Below, in pieces: positions 21,391 through 31,663 of a stretch of 64,000 nt of DNA. A program made the position numbers and the translations under genes. How positions within the stretch are numbered: the stretch's first letter is position 1; each line of letters begins with the position of its first letter. The notes under the pieces are model-generated. The model was not told where the DNA came from. It was given only the letters and a program-made list of their open reading frames with translations, and did no database searches. This DNA is from Parietichytrium sp. I65-24A (taxonomy: Eukaryota > Sar > Bigyra > Thraustochytrida > Thraustochytriidae), in NCBI GenBank assembly GCA_012862575.1, contig BLSF01000023.1, forward strand, positions 186,001-250,000. The letters run 5' to 3'.

Positions 21391-23544
21391 TTATTCGTAC
21401 TGTGGTGCCTCTTTTTCGGAACCACGCAGGCCATTTTGGTCTGAAGATTGGGCGGCTTCCTCTGTGGAAGTATTATTAGTGCTGGTACCGGCACTCTCGC
21501 TGGAATCGAATCCCGCAATGCTGACATCTTTGTAAACGTCCGCCTCTTCTTGTCGAAGGGTGAAAAATGTTCGAATATCGTTGTGCTTGTACGCTGCAGC
21601 GATGAGACCTCCGAGCATGGTACCGGCCATGACAGGAAGGCCAACGACCGCCGAGGTACCGAGGAAACCAAGGGCCATGTTGACCCCCATAGACGCCATT
21701 GCGGTCTCAAACACTGCATAGGCACCAATCGCCAAGCCACCAACGCCTAGGCCACCGACCATTCCAGTGACGCCGCCAAATGCGAGTTCTTTGGCGATTC
21801 CAGAAGTGACGGAAGCAATAGCCTTTCGATGCTTTTCCAAAAGGATAAGATTCATCTCGCCGGTAGCTGTTGCGAAAATCCGGTCTAGTAGATTCTTCAT
21901 CCCATATGTCTTATGCTCAAACATTTGCTCAAAGAGCTCTCCACTGTAGTCTGGCATGTAGGCACGAGTCGAAACGTGACAAATGTCAGATGGTCGCAAG
22001 GTCGCTGAGAAACCTTCCTTTTGAAGTCTCTCGTTGAGTCGGGATGCAACACTCTCGCGAAGTTCTTCAAGATCTTTGGGCATTTTGTTGTTCTCAAACT
22101 GCTTTTGAAGCGGGATTCCATCTTCCCAATCAAATCCGTCACCGTGAGTTCTCACCAAGATTACTCGCTTCGCAGCACGATTGTATTCTCCAGAACCTTG
22201 TTTGTAACCGTTCAGGTCGCAAATTTGTTTCACCATTTGAATGTAAGGGTCATAGAGCTCTTCATTCCCGTCTCCGTTGAACACGAAAACGCAAAGATCT
22301 ACTAGCTCCACTCCGCGATCTATTGCAACTTTAATCTCTTCGAACTTGAGCTGCCCAGAAGGCAGCTTAAGACCGATTCCGGGCGTGTCCCAGAACAACA
22401 CTCTCGCTTTCTTCCTTGAGGTTACCGTAGTCATCTCTGCTTTGCTTTCCTTCCCACTTGACTTGCCATCTTGATCTCTGTGCCCTTCTTGTCCCTCTCC
22501 CGGTGTGGTTGGGGTTGGTGGCGTCGGTGGGGAGGGCGGCTCACTCGAGCCAGCTCCACGCAAAAAGGACGGGGAAGTGGGGCTCTGCACGCTAGGCGAT
22601 TTGGGCAATTCTGATTTGCGGACATTTTCCGTGTGGAGGGTCATAGACTCGTAGAAATAGCTCTTGATAGAGACTGTCGAGCCGCCGACTGCGGAGATGT
22701 TAAAGTGCTCTACAGGAATCGATGTGCCGGTTGCCTCGCTCAGGAGCGCACGAAGCAACTGGCTCTTCCCACAGCTCACTTTTCCATAGAACACAACGTT
22801 AATTTCCAGAATGCTGTCGCTATCTGCAGCCAACCCTCGCGGCTTCTTTGCGAGCGCTTCCTCTGTCATCACAAAGCCGCCAGCCTTTAGGTACTCGCTC
22901 GCCTGCGGCGACACCCATCTCCCGCTCCACACATAATTGGCCACGTGCTCGCTGTTTCGCCTCAAGTACGAAAAGTTCGTCATGCCCAGCACCTCCACCA
23001 TCCTGTGTCGCATCGCAGCGCTGAGCCCCGTACGCTCCTCCTTCACCACCCACCCGCCCTCTGCGTCCAGGCTCGCATTCAAATTGTTGTCGTCCATTTC
23101 CGCGTCCTCAACAGCATTTTGACCGGCACTGCTGTCCATCTCAACGTCCTGGCTCACACCGGCATTCCCATTTGCGCCCATTTCCACGTCTTCTTTTGCA
23201 TTCGCCATCTTTCCCACGCGCTCGGCAATTACCTGTCCCACCGTCTCGTCCCACCGCACTTGCACGGCGTTGCCTACGCGCACACATCCCTCCGCGAATT
23301 CCACTGGCACGCCGTCCTCCTTACGCGTGCGCCACAGCAGCTGCACTTGCTCGCGCCCTTCCAGCTCCAAGCCCAGCACCATCTCGCGGTCCGCACTCCG
23401 CCTCGCCGAACCATCATGGCCGTATTGCAACACGTGTTCTTCTTTCGCTCGCTGCCACTCCTTCACGGTCCAACTCGACGTATTCGTCGGGGACCTCCCT
23501 TGACGGGTCCCCGCTGACCCTGGCTCCTTCTCCGACTTGGACAT
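21391..23544 (-). CDS. RTHGD-type GTPase-like protein A (unusual P-loop family)
   Basis: 717 residues from the ATG at 23544-23542. The frame extends further up only with non-ATG codons. G-protein motifs in order: G1 FYGKVSCGKSQLLRALL (about 252-268), a switch-like ISAVGGST (283-290), G3 FWDTPG (384-389), FVFNGDGNEELYDPYI (420-435), an RTHGD at the G4 place (465-469) instead of N/TKxD, and HVST (523-526) at the G5 place. A Pro/Ser-rich insert (about 305-375) separates switch 1 and G3. The C-terminus has a Gly/Ala-rich hydrophobic stretch (about 588-652), perhaps a membrane hairpin, then a Ser/Thr-rich tail. N-terminal 240 residues are acidic and unrecognised. A clear paralogue sits at 31664-34144. 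Nucleotide binding is inferred from G1 and G3; specificity and function are unknown. Confidence 0.75.
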   Translation of the reverse strand: MSKSEKEPGSAGTRQGRSPTNTSSWTVKEWQRAKEEHVLQYGHDGSARRSADREMVLGLELEGREQVQLLWRTRKEDGVPVEFAEGCVRVGNAVQVRWDETVGQVIAERVGKMANAKEDVEMGANGNAGVSQDVEMDSSAGQNAVEDAEMDDNNLNASLDAEGGWVVKEERTGLSAAMRHRMVEVLGMTNFSYLRRNSEHVANYVWSGRWVSPQASEYLKAGGFVMTEEALAKKPRGLAADSDSILEINVVFYGKVSCGKSQLLRALLSEATGTSIPVEHFNISAVGGSTVSIKSYFYESMTLHTENVRKSELPKSPSVQSPTSPSFLRGAGSSEPPSPPTPPTPTTPGEGQEGHRDQDGKSSGKESKAEMTTVTSRKKARVLFWDTPGIGLKLPSGQLKFEEIKVAIDRGVELVDLCVFVFNGDGNEELYDPYIQMVKQICDLNGYKQGSGEYNRAAKRVILVRTHGDGFDWEDGIPLQKQFENNKMPKDLEELRESVASRLNERLQKEGFSATLRPSDICHVSTRAYMPDYSGELFEQMFEHKTYGMKNLLDRIFATATGEMNLILLEKHRKAIASVTSGIAKELAFGGVTGMVGGLGVGGLAIGAYAVFETAMASMGVNMALGFLGTSAVVGLPVMAGTMLGGLIAAAYKHNDIRTFFTLRQEEADVYKDVSIAGFDSSESAGTSTNNTSTEEAAQSSDQNGLRGSEKEAPQYE

Positions 23545-24391
23545 TTCTCCTTCGCTTGACTCGACGTGAAGAAAACGACCGGCACGATCTGCTTCACAGT
23601 CAGTAGCGTGTGCTCTGCGACAGAACTGTGCCAACCCGTGAGACACTAATCGCGGTAGCCACACAGTAGAAGATAGCTAGGTGTACTCGCGTACACTTTC
23701 GAGTCTCGTGTACAGTACTCGAGTACCTGTGCCACGTTTCTTTTCTCCTGTGTCAATGAGTCAATGTGACCTCGAGTATGCTCTTGCTAGTGTTTCTACT
23801 AATAAAACGGTGTTGTTGAGGCTGGGAAATTGTTGGGATTAGAAAGCAAGCACTCCTAAAAGAAGGGTAAATGGCTCAAATGGCTCAAGCGTCACGCGGC
23901 TGGCTGGCTAGTGGTTGGATCTCGTTCCGCGACGTACACCGTGTTGGAGAAAGCCTCTGAATCCCGAAATTCGCTCTGTATCTATTGTGACCTGTGGTTT
24001 AGCGTGCATTGACTGACTGCGTTGACTGTCAATGTTCATCTCCCATGGAAAAATGAACAATTTGCAACTTTCCCAACTCTCTTTCACTCCAACTACTACT
24101 GTTGCCACTATCAGGATCAGACCTCCTGCGTTCTTACCGAGGCTTCTATAGGGCCAGGAACCGACAGGGAACCCAAAACTGTCGGCAGAACCCAAAAAGA
24201 ACCAGAAATTCACTCACACCATTTCAAAAACTTCGCTGGCACTCACTTTGTCCTTTCGTTCGCGAGGACACGCACTGCGTACTCGAGTACAGACAAGTAC
24301 TGCGCGTTTGCGTCCCAACCAAAACAACGACCGTCGCAGCTTTGGCCTCGTGAGAACGGGGAGCAAAACAAGCAAACAAACAAACAAACAA
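23545..24391. other. Divergent promoter region between GTPase A and the FIGNL1-like gene
   Basis: 847 bp. It contains a dense GTAC cluster at 23681-23727 with several GTACxCG and AGTACTCGAGTAC motifs, another at 24280-24300, and a GAAATTGTTGGGA-rich middle. A CAAACAAA repeat (24370-24390) directly precedes the FIGNL1-like ATG. No gene supported. Confidence 0.6.
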
Positions 24392-26446
24392 ATGGATGTG
24401 GGCATCGCGCGACTGCTGAGCGCTGCAGAGGACGCATCTCACTCGCGGTTGGCAGAGCAGCTCCTCGAGAACGGTCCTCGCGATGAAGCGTGGCGAGCAT
24501 CGCTGCGCAGCCTGAGGGTCGCTGGCGCTGCTACTGCTCCGGCTCGCGACCAAGGCAAGCGGAAGGGATGGGACAAGGTGGACTGGGCGCGGATCGCCAC
24601 CCAGCACCAGCACGGGGTTGCGAAGGAGCGACGGGAAGCTGCGGACGAGCATGCGCGCGCCGCACGGGACGAACGGGACGAATGGGACGCATGCGAAGAT
24701 GCGCAGAGCGACATGTTCCTGGCCGTGGCGAACGGAGCGTGGGCGAAGAGGGAGCAGCAGACGGTGCAAACGCCGGCGCAGGTTGATGGAATTGGAAAGA
24801 TGCAAGAGGCTCTCAAGGTGGGAGTGCCGCCACGAGGCAGCATGGGCGGTGGGTCGAAGAACAATGACTTGCAGACGCTTATCACACCGGAGAGGGTGGA
24901 GTGGGCGAACGGCGAGGAGACCGGCAAGAGAGCGAACTCTGGGCAGCCATCGATTGGAGTGAGGCGAATGGAGGAGAGCACTGATGCCGATCCGGAAGAA
25001 GACGAGCCCTGCGGGTTTGTGTCAGCTCGAGCTAGATTGGGCAGGGGTCGCCCGAAGTTTGGCAAAAGTTCAGAAAATGGCAGACAGCAGTCGAATAACA
25101 ACAGCTACGATGACGAGAGCAGTAACATGCAAAGCCGACCAGCATTTGGTCTCAAGCGGCGGCGTGGATTCAAACCACCTGCAAGAATCGGAGAAGAACC
25201 ACAGAATCAATCAAATCAGCCAAAATCACTATTGCGCCGGGGTGCGACTGGACCGTCTGGGCAACATGGCGGATTTCGCGCTGACAAGGCTATCAAAAAA
25301 GCTCTGGATCAGCAGAATGGAGGAGCAGATCAGGGAGATGGTGGTCTTCCGCCAGAGTACCTCGAGGAACCGCGATTACGAGGGCTAGATCCTGCGGTAA
25401 GTTGCTTGAAAAAAACGTTTGCTGATGGCTCTCGAAAGTTGTTTATTGTCACGACGGAACGGCTGACTGGAAATCCTCGTGTAGCTCATTGAGCGGATTG
25501 AAAGTGAGGTGCTACAGGAAGGCGATCCAATTACCTTTGATGATATCGCTGGTTTACGATTCGCAAAAGAGAACATCGAGGAAATTGTTGTGTGGCCCTT
25601 AAAGTAAGTCGCCCGGTGTTTGGCCGATGCCGAACTTGAAAAGTTATCTAACCTTGCTCCACTTCCTCGCACAGAAACCCGGAGTACTACACTGGCTTGC
25701 GACAATTACCGAAGGGGCTGCTTTTGTTTGGGCCGCCAGGAACAGGAAAGACTTTGATCGGGAAAGCGATCGCTCATGAGGTCAACGCTACGTTTTTTAG
25801 CATTTCCGCCTCTTCACTCACCTCCAAGTGGATCGGCGAGGGAGAAAAGACTGTGCGAGCGTTGTTTGGAGTTGCTGCGGTGAAGCAGCCTTCCGTGGTA
25901 TTTATTGACGAAGTGGACTCGCTTTTAACACAACGCAGTGCGGACGAAAACGAGTCTTCAAGACGGATCAAGACTGAGTTCTTAGTCCAGCTGGATGGCG
26001 CTGCAACCTCCTCCCAAGAACGTGTTCTGGTCATCGGAGCTACAAATCGTCCTCAGGAGCTTGACGAAGCCGCTCGGCGGCGATTTATCAAGCGGCTTTA
26101 TATTCCGCTCCCCGATGAGGTGACTCGAACGGCGCTACTGAACCAGCTGCTGCGGAAGAATGACCATTGCGTAACTGATGAAGAGCTCAAAAGGCTCTGC
26201 GAGCTCACAGACGGGTACAGCGGGGCAGATGTCACCAATCTGGCCAGGGAAGCCTCAATGGGACCGCTCAGGGATAAGATGCGGAAGAAATTGAGCTTTG
26301 GAGACACAGAAACTGCCCTTCGCCCAATCTCATTCCGCGACTTTGAAGTGGCCCTTAAGAGCATCCGAGCAAGTGTATCGCAGGATGATCTCACAAGCTA
26401 TATCAAGTGGAACGACGAATTCGGCACGCAAGAGTACGGAGGGTAG
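24392..26446 (+). CDS. Fidgetin-like 1-type AAA ATPase
   Basis: Meiotic-clade AAA ATPase; FIGNL1 relatives remove RAD51 from DNA in homologous recombination, while related members sever microtubules. Three exons: 24392-25396, 25485-25603, 25675-26446 (631 residues). Introns are 88 and 71 nt with GTAAGT donors and TGTAG/ACAG acceptors. Splicing joins GLDPA to [10 protein letters not shown] and then WPLK to [14 protein letters not shown], restoring the family sequence. N-terminal 330 residues are charged and disordered. The AAA core has Walker A GPPGTGKT, Walker [11 protein letters not shown], the [16 protein letters not shown] region and the Vps4-type C-terminal helix ([20 protein letters not shown]). 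[21 protein letters not shown] matches FIGNL1 better than spastin or katanin. The nuclear role is inferred from family. Confidence 0.9.
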
Positions 26447-27419
26447 AGGCAAGCTCTTTTCGAAGGTGACCTGTAGATATTATTTACCAAGTCTTGCACC
26501 TTTTTCCGCGCTGCCTCGACAAGTTCTCGTCAATTTATACTGTTCGCGAATGCCCTTAAAAAAAGTGAAAAAAAAAGGAAAACTGTAAAAGAAAAGTGTA
26601 AAAAAAAAAGGTGTAAAAAATGAAAGATGCAAATCCTGTCTCTTTTTTTCTTGTTTTTCGAGCTCCTCGAGCCACACGGCGATGCAACAGCTTGTCTCGA
26701 AGCTGCAGACGTTGCCAATCCCAACGTTGATGGTTCACACAGTTCACTGCAGGAACAAGCGCCAGCGCAGACACGCGTGCCAAATCATGCCAAATCGTGC
26801 CAGCCTTTCTTCCCAATTCTCTTGTTTTCACCCATCCTCGAACAAGGCGCACGCCTCGGACCTGGCCCTAAAGACCGCTTTAAGTAGCGGCTACCCGTGG
26901 CGCTCCTTACTTGTCTCGGGCAGCCAAGTACCAGTAGCTTGATAGCTTTGGTATGCTTTGGTCAGAGTGGTCAGTGGGGAATTCACTAGTTTACGTGTTT
27001 ACGAAACAGGTAAGATAATTGATACTCACAGCCAATACGTGTGAATTTTAGGGCCGGCATTGCCGACACACGCCAACAGGGGAAAATGGCAATGGGTTTA
27101 TGGAAATCTCGGCACTGCTCAGGCTTGCCATGCTGTCCATGCTCTCTGTGGCAGACTGTGAGAGTCTTGCGAGCCAACACCTTCCCCGACTGTTTGGGGA
27201 TGTAGACTTATTGGGAGGGGGAGATGAAAAGACAGAGAGACAGAAGGGGTTCATGGAGGAGACCCAACCATGGATAGGTGACCAAGGTAGCTCGCTTGTA
27301 GCGTGGGATTGACCTGAGTGACTTGAATGACTCAAGGACTTTTCTCGAATGCATTCGAATGCTTGCCAGCTTTTTTTGGTCACGGGCGGGAAAGCAGGTA
27401 CTGTTGCTTTACGCGCGTA
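26447..27419. other. Intergenic region with poly-A/poly-T tracts
   Basis: Several A-rich runs (26559-26620) just after the FIGNL1-like stop suit 3' end formation. At 27009-27053 an ACAG/GTAAGA...TTTTAG pair could be a 5' UTR intron of the next gene. A 70-codon ORF at 27100-27312 begins with a hydrophobic stretch (MEISALLRLAMLSMLSV) and might be an alternative signal-peptide exon; I could not connect it convincingly. Confidence 0.45.
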
Positions 27420-28535
27420 ATGAGGCGGCCTTGTGCCCTGACCCTGTTGCCGCTCCTGCTGGGAAAGTCGTGCTCATGGCGCACGTCTCTGCGCGAGGGT
27501 AGTGCGCTTGCGGAGAAGAAGATACGTAGCGAGCAAGCCTCTTGCTTCGATGCCGACTTTGCTCTTGTCGGAAAGTTTTCGTGGACGGTGGAACTTTGCA
27601 TGCTGGACTCTGACGGTGACGGGCAGACGAACGGGGAGGAGCTTGGCGACTCTGACTGCTCGCTAGCCGCGAAAGGGCATGCACCTGAGCAATTGTCTCG
27701 GGGATTTGCTCTTGGGCGCCCTTCTGCTTTAGGGATGGAGCGCCTTTCTGCGCTGCGCAGGTGGTGTTTGAGCAGTCCGCGACGGATAGCTAGGCGTGGC
27801 CGCGATTTGGCAGACTTTTTGGACCTCACAGACCCAACAACCAGGATTGTTGTAATTGTGACGCTGATCACCTTAATTTTACTCGTGCTCGGCTGCACCC
27901 GGTACTTCCAGACAAACTCGAAAGCGAATGTCGTGATGAGTGTAGAGAACCAGAAAGAGATGCAGCCCGCCCCCGTCAAAGTGTCTTCCCCTCAAGCAGC
28001 CCTGTCAGGTTATCGGCCTGCTTATAGTCCCGGAACAACAGTATCCCCAACACCAAATTATGGCGGCGCATACTCCCAGCCAAACACTGCATACAATTAT
28101 CAACAGCAACAAGCCAGACCGGCCGGCGCTGCTGCTGCGGCCTACGCTGCGCCAAGCCCACAACAACCTCAAACTCAGCAAGCTTATGCATATCAGCAGC
28201 AACAGCAGCAGGGGGCTCAACGAGCTGCTGCTGTTTATCAACAGTCAGCAGGTTATCAACAAGCAGCTGCTTACCAGCAAAGCCAGCAAAATCGATACAA
28301 CAACACGCAACAACAAAACTACAACCCACAGCCAGCACAAAACGCTTATACACCTCAGGTACCTCCGAGATCCAATGTCCGGCAGCAGCAGCAGCAGCAG
28401 TTTGCAGGCCGCGGTGCTACAACAAGTCCTGCAATCCCGCCTCGAACTTTTGGCAGAGGGGCAGGAGGTGGGGCAGTCGCAGGAGGAGCAGGGTCTCCGC
28501 AAATTCCCCCACGTCAGCGCGATTACCGCAGATGA
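27420..28535 (+). CDS. Temptin-like domain, single-pass membrane protein with Gln/Tyr/Pro-rich tail
   Basis: 371 residues from ATG 27420; an in-frame ATG at 27327 would add 31 residues and bury the signal-like segment. Residues 1-18 (ALTLLPLLLG) may be a signal peptide. Residues 43-80 (FDADFALVGKFSWTVELC, then DSDGDGQTNGEELGDSDC) match the second half of the temptin/Cys-disulfide domain, with its calcium-loop-like Asp repeats. One transmembrane helix (about 142-160, VVIVTLITLILLVLG) follows. The tail is low-complexity, rich in Gln, Tyr, Ala and Pro, with three IPPR/VPPR motifs that could bind SH3-type partners. Predicted topology is a short ectodomain outside and a long tail inside. The normal first half of a temptin domain is missing or lies in an unspliced upstream exon. 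Function unknown; surface adhesion or signalling is speculation. Confidence 0.7.
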   Translation: MRRPCALTLLPLLLGKSCSWRTSLREGSALAEKKIRSEQASCFDADFALVGKFSWTVELCMLDSDGDGQTNGEELGDSDCSLAAKGHAPEQLSRGFALGRPSALGMERLSALRRWCLSSPRRIARRGRDLADFLDLTDPTTRIVVIVTLITLILLVLGCTRYFQTNSKANVVMSVENQKEMQPAPVKVSSPQAALSGYRPAYSPGTTVSPTPNYGGAYSQPNTAYNYQQQQARPAGAAAAAYAAPSPQQPQTQQAYAYQQQQQQGAQRAAAVYQQSAGYQQAAAYQQSQQNRYNNTQQQNYNPQPAQNAYTPQVPPRSNVRQQQQQQFAGRGATTSPAIPPRTFGRGAGGGAVAGGAGSPQIPPRQRDYRR

Positions 28536-28707
28536 CCTGTTTCCATTGTTAAATCTCATTGTATAGTAAACATTTGTCATCATATTTTGTCGTCCCAAAA
28601 CCCACCGGAAAAGCTTATTCTGAAAGATCGCGGCTGTTCCTCCTTGCAGGAAACGAGAACAGATTAAATAAACATTGGGTTTTTGTGAGTGCTCTTGTGA
28701 ATTTAAA

Positions 28708-29670
28708 TTATGCAAAAATTGGGGTAAATGCCTTCATGTGCTGAGAGTATACCTCTGGAGCGTTGAAGCGCTTTCCACAGTCCAGAGAGGAGATTTCTTT
28801 CATGTCGCCGTCCTCGAGCTCAAAACCAAAAACATCGGCGTTCTCGTCCAGGCGTTTTGGTTTAGTAGACTTTGGGATCACAGCAATGCCTTGCTGGACA
28901 GCCCATCGCAGGAGGATCTGAGCTGGCGATTTGGAGTATTTCTCTGCAAGCTTTATAATGACCTTGTTCTCCAAGAGACTATCGCTTTTGTCTTGGCCCA
29001 GCTCTACGTAAGAAAGGGCGCCAAAAGAGCTGTATGCGGTGACTGCAATCTTGTTGTCGTGGCAGTAGCGGACGAGGTTTGCCTGCGCATTGTAAGGATG
29101 GAGCTCCACCTGGAGGACAGCAGGGCGGACCTTGCAGTAGGAAAGGACGTCGCGGAGCAGCTGAGAGTTGACGTTGCTGCACCCAATGTTCTTCACAAGT
29201 CCTGCCTTCTGGAGCTCCTCCATCGCTTGCCAGGTTTCCTGATATGGCACCAAAATCTCTTCCAGCTTGCCTTCGTTCTCGTCGAACACCCATTCTGGAG
29301 GGTATCGCTTGTCGAAGGGCACGAATTTGAGAGAGATCGGGAAGTGGATGAGGTAAAGGTCGATGTAGTCGAGCCCCAGGTCCTTCAGGGTCTTTTCGCA
29401 TGCCTCGCGGACGTGCTCCTTCTCGTGGTAGGTATTCCAGAGCTTGGAAGTCACAAACACTTCCTCGCGCTTGACGAGGCCTTCCTCGATGGCTTTGCGT
29501 ACGCCCTCCCCGACCTGGACCTCGTTTCCGTAGTCACACGCAGTGTCGATCAGGCGATACCCTTGTTTGATGGCCTGGTACACGGTGTCGCTGCAGTCGT
29601 CCTTGCTGATCTTCCAAGTTCCAAGCCCAACTAGGGGCATCTTGTCGCCGCTTGCCAACGTGAGGGACAT
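28708..29670 (-). CDS. Aldo/keto reductase (xylose/aldose reductase-like)
   Basis: 320 residues from ATG 29670-29668; an upstream in-frame extension lacks homology and starts at a later-looking codon. This is an NAD(P)H-dependent reductase of aldehydes and sugars, and cytosolic (no targeting signal). The full family order is visible: GDKMPLVGLGTWK, the catalytic tetrad Asp42 and Tyr47 (LIDTACDYGNE), Lys76 (VFVTSKLWN) and His109 (LYLIHFPI), then IGCSNVNSQLL, LQVELHPYN, and the cofactor motif IPKSTKPKRLDEN. Length is typical (about 310-330). The C-terminal FNAPEVYSQHMKAFTPIFA resembles yeast-type xylose reductases. It is convergent with the temptin-like gene; only about 170 bp separate the stops. 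AATAAA at 28667-28672 could serve the plus-strand neighbour. Exact substrate cannot be told. Confidence 0.92.
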   Translation of the reverse strand: MSLTLASGDKMPLVGLGTWKISKDDCSDTVYQAIKQGYRLIDTACDYGNEVQVGEGVRKAIEEGLVKREEVFVTSKLWNTYHEKEHVREACEKTLKDLGLDYIDLYLIHFPISLKFVPFDKRYPPEWVFDENEGKLEEILVPYQETWQAMEELQKAGLVKNIGCSNVNSQLLRDVLSYCKVRPAVLQVELHPYNAQANLVRYCHDNKIAVTAYSSFGALSYVELGQDKSDSLLENKVIIKLAEKYSKSPAQILLRWAVQQGIAVIPKSTKPKRLDENADVFGFELEDGDMKEISSLDCGKRFNAPEVYSQHMKAFTPIFA

Positions 29671-31663
29671 CTTCAATGAGGGCTTTCCGAGCGCTGCTCC
29701 TGTTCGACTGGTGCCAAACGAAACTGAGATTATCAAACTGACTTTTGTGAGAATAAGACCGATTGCGAGCCTGGCAGTGAAACGAGTTGCGGGTCTGCGT
29801 CAACGCAAGAACGCAATTTACAGTGTCAGTGAAAACTATATCTTTTTTGTTCTTTTGTCTCGCAGGAGTAACGAAGAGCGCGAGGGTGGGGATAGATGGG
29901 GATAGTGGGAATAGTGGGGATAGCGACGATGGGGATGATAGGGATGGTGGCATGCACTTCAGGCACTCTACTCACCGGGAGTAGAACGCAATAGAACGAG
30001 CGACTAGTGTGAGTGGTTTCCCGTAGGTCATGAGTGCGTGAGTCTCTGCCAACCTCTCATACCTCTCATGCTTCTCACATCTTCTCACACTCACACCAGA
30101 GTATGAGTCTGTAAGTGACCAGCCAAAAGCGCTTTGCAGCCCTTTTTTCCGTTTGTGACGTAACGTAGCACTCAGGGTGTTCAATGCTCTGGTCCCGTCA
30201 TGGCCTGGCGCGCCTCCTGGCCATCGTTTTGGATCGTTTTGGAGGCAACTCTGACGAAAAATGACGAAAAACGAAAAATGGAGATGCTGCAAGCTAGCTC
30301 CAAAACTGAGACCGCAAGGTTTGTGGGATCATTCGGACATCGGGAAGTGCCTGGCAAGCTTGGGCTTTCCAACAAGGATTGACATTGACATGCTACAAAT
30401 CGGCGAAGCAGTGCCCGAGATCCGAAGATCTTGGCAGGTGAACCGCACGTGTCCCCCGTCAGTCACTCGAGAACTGTCGCGAGTACTGACAGTGAGTACT
30501 GGACTGCGGCACTTGGAGAGTGGGAGGGACAGTGCGCTTGCCACGCGTTCGCAGAACTGAAAAATTCGCGATCTCAACGCCTGGCTGCTGCCTGCCTGGC
30601 TAGACTGTGCGCTTTTCAAGATCATAACTTCAGAACTCAGAATAATTTAGAATTGGAACCTTCATGGCGGCCTTTTGCTCGGCAAAGCGTTGGTGTCTTG
30701 AGCCCAAGTGTATCCAACCTAAAGTGAGTCACAGCCACTTGGCTCCATGCGCAGAACTCGCCAACCGCAACATGAGGGCGCCGTCTCGAGCGGAAACAAG
30801 CCGCGATCATCATCTTCACGATGACCATGCAAGTCGACGAGCAACGCAACACGCCAGCGACCCAGTCCGACTCGTGCTAGTAAACTCTCGGCCATCTTCT
30901 CGCCATGCAAAGCCAAACTCTCTTCACAGAGCTCGCATTCCATTGGCACATTCGCAGTACGAGGCCACCAGAACGACCAGCAAGCTGCACAACCAGCAAA
31001 CCTACTCCAACACCAACACGCTCCTCCAGTATCAAAGCAGCATCCTCGAGTACCCAAAGCATCGCGCCATTCTCCGCCGTGATTGGAAACGTCGAACACA
31101 AACATACACGAACCCAGCTGAACCTGCCAGTGATCACATCAGAACCCGGACGTCGTCTATAACTCGAACTCTTTGACCTCACATATCCTCACACAGCCAT
31201 AACCTTTGGAACTTTCTTTCCAGCGCTCTCCTACGACGCTCGCTAACTGCAACTTATCCGGCGCACTCTTCGCGCACTGTGGCTACTGTGGCACTGGCAC
31301 TACTCTCCTCATCACAATCATCACATCAGAGATCGATCATCAGAGACATTCAGAGACCATCAAGACAGCACAGACAGCACAGACAGCACATACAGCAGAG
31401 CCTGGGGCAGCTAGGCGGTGGATTAAGAGTGCTCGAGGACACATTGGAGCCGGCGTACGCGGCACCTGGCGCGCGAGGCGTGGATGACTGAGTGACTGAC
31501 TTACTGACTGACTTACAGAGTGAGTGACTGACTGATCTGCCGGTCGAAGAAGTGCGCACGAGTGAGTGTCAGGAGGGTGCCCGGCGCGTACAGTGCTTGC
31601 TGAAGTGTCCTCGAGCGAGTGAGTGAGAGAGTGAGTGAGTGAGAGAGCGAGTGGCGGCGATCG
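29671..31663. other. Divergent intergenic region, no gene supported
   Basis: About 2.0 kb between divergent genes. Only overlapping short ORFs are seen (largest 170 codons at 30664-31176 plus, low in recognisable features). Repeats include GGGGATAG units at 29885-29940, a GTACTGACAGTGAGTACT motif at 30482-30499, CAGCACAGA units at 31367-31395, and dense GACTGACT/GAGTGAGT repeats (31485-31655) that form the immediate leader of the membrane GTPase. Confidence 0.55.
31485..31655. repeat. GACTGACT/GAGTGAGT leader repeats
   Basis: Imperfect tetranucleotide-based repeats directly upstream of the ATG at 31664. Similar GAGTGAGT runs occur in the leader of the EH-domain gene (62246-62275), which suggests a shared leader style rather than a specific site. 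Confidence 0.6.

Noticed and set aside
30664-31176. 170-codon plus-strand ORF upstream of the membrane GTPase
   Set aside because: His/Arg/Thr-rich with no domain and competing minus-strand ORFs; not enough support.
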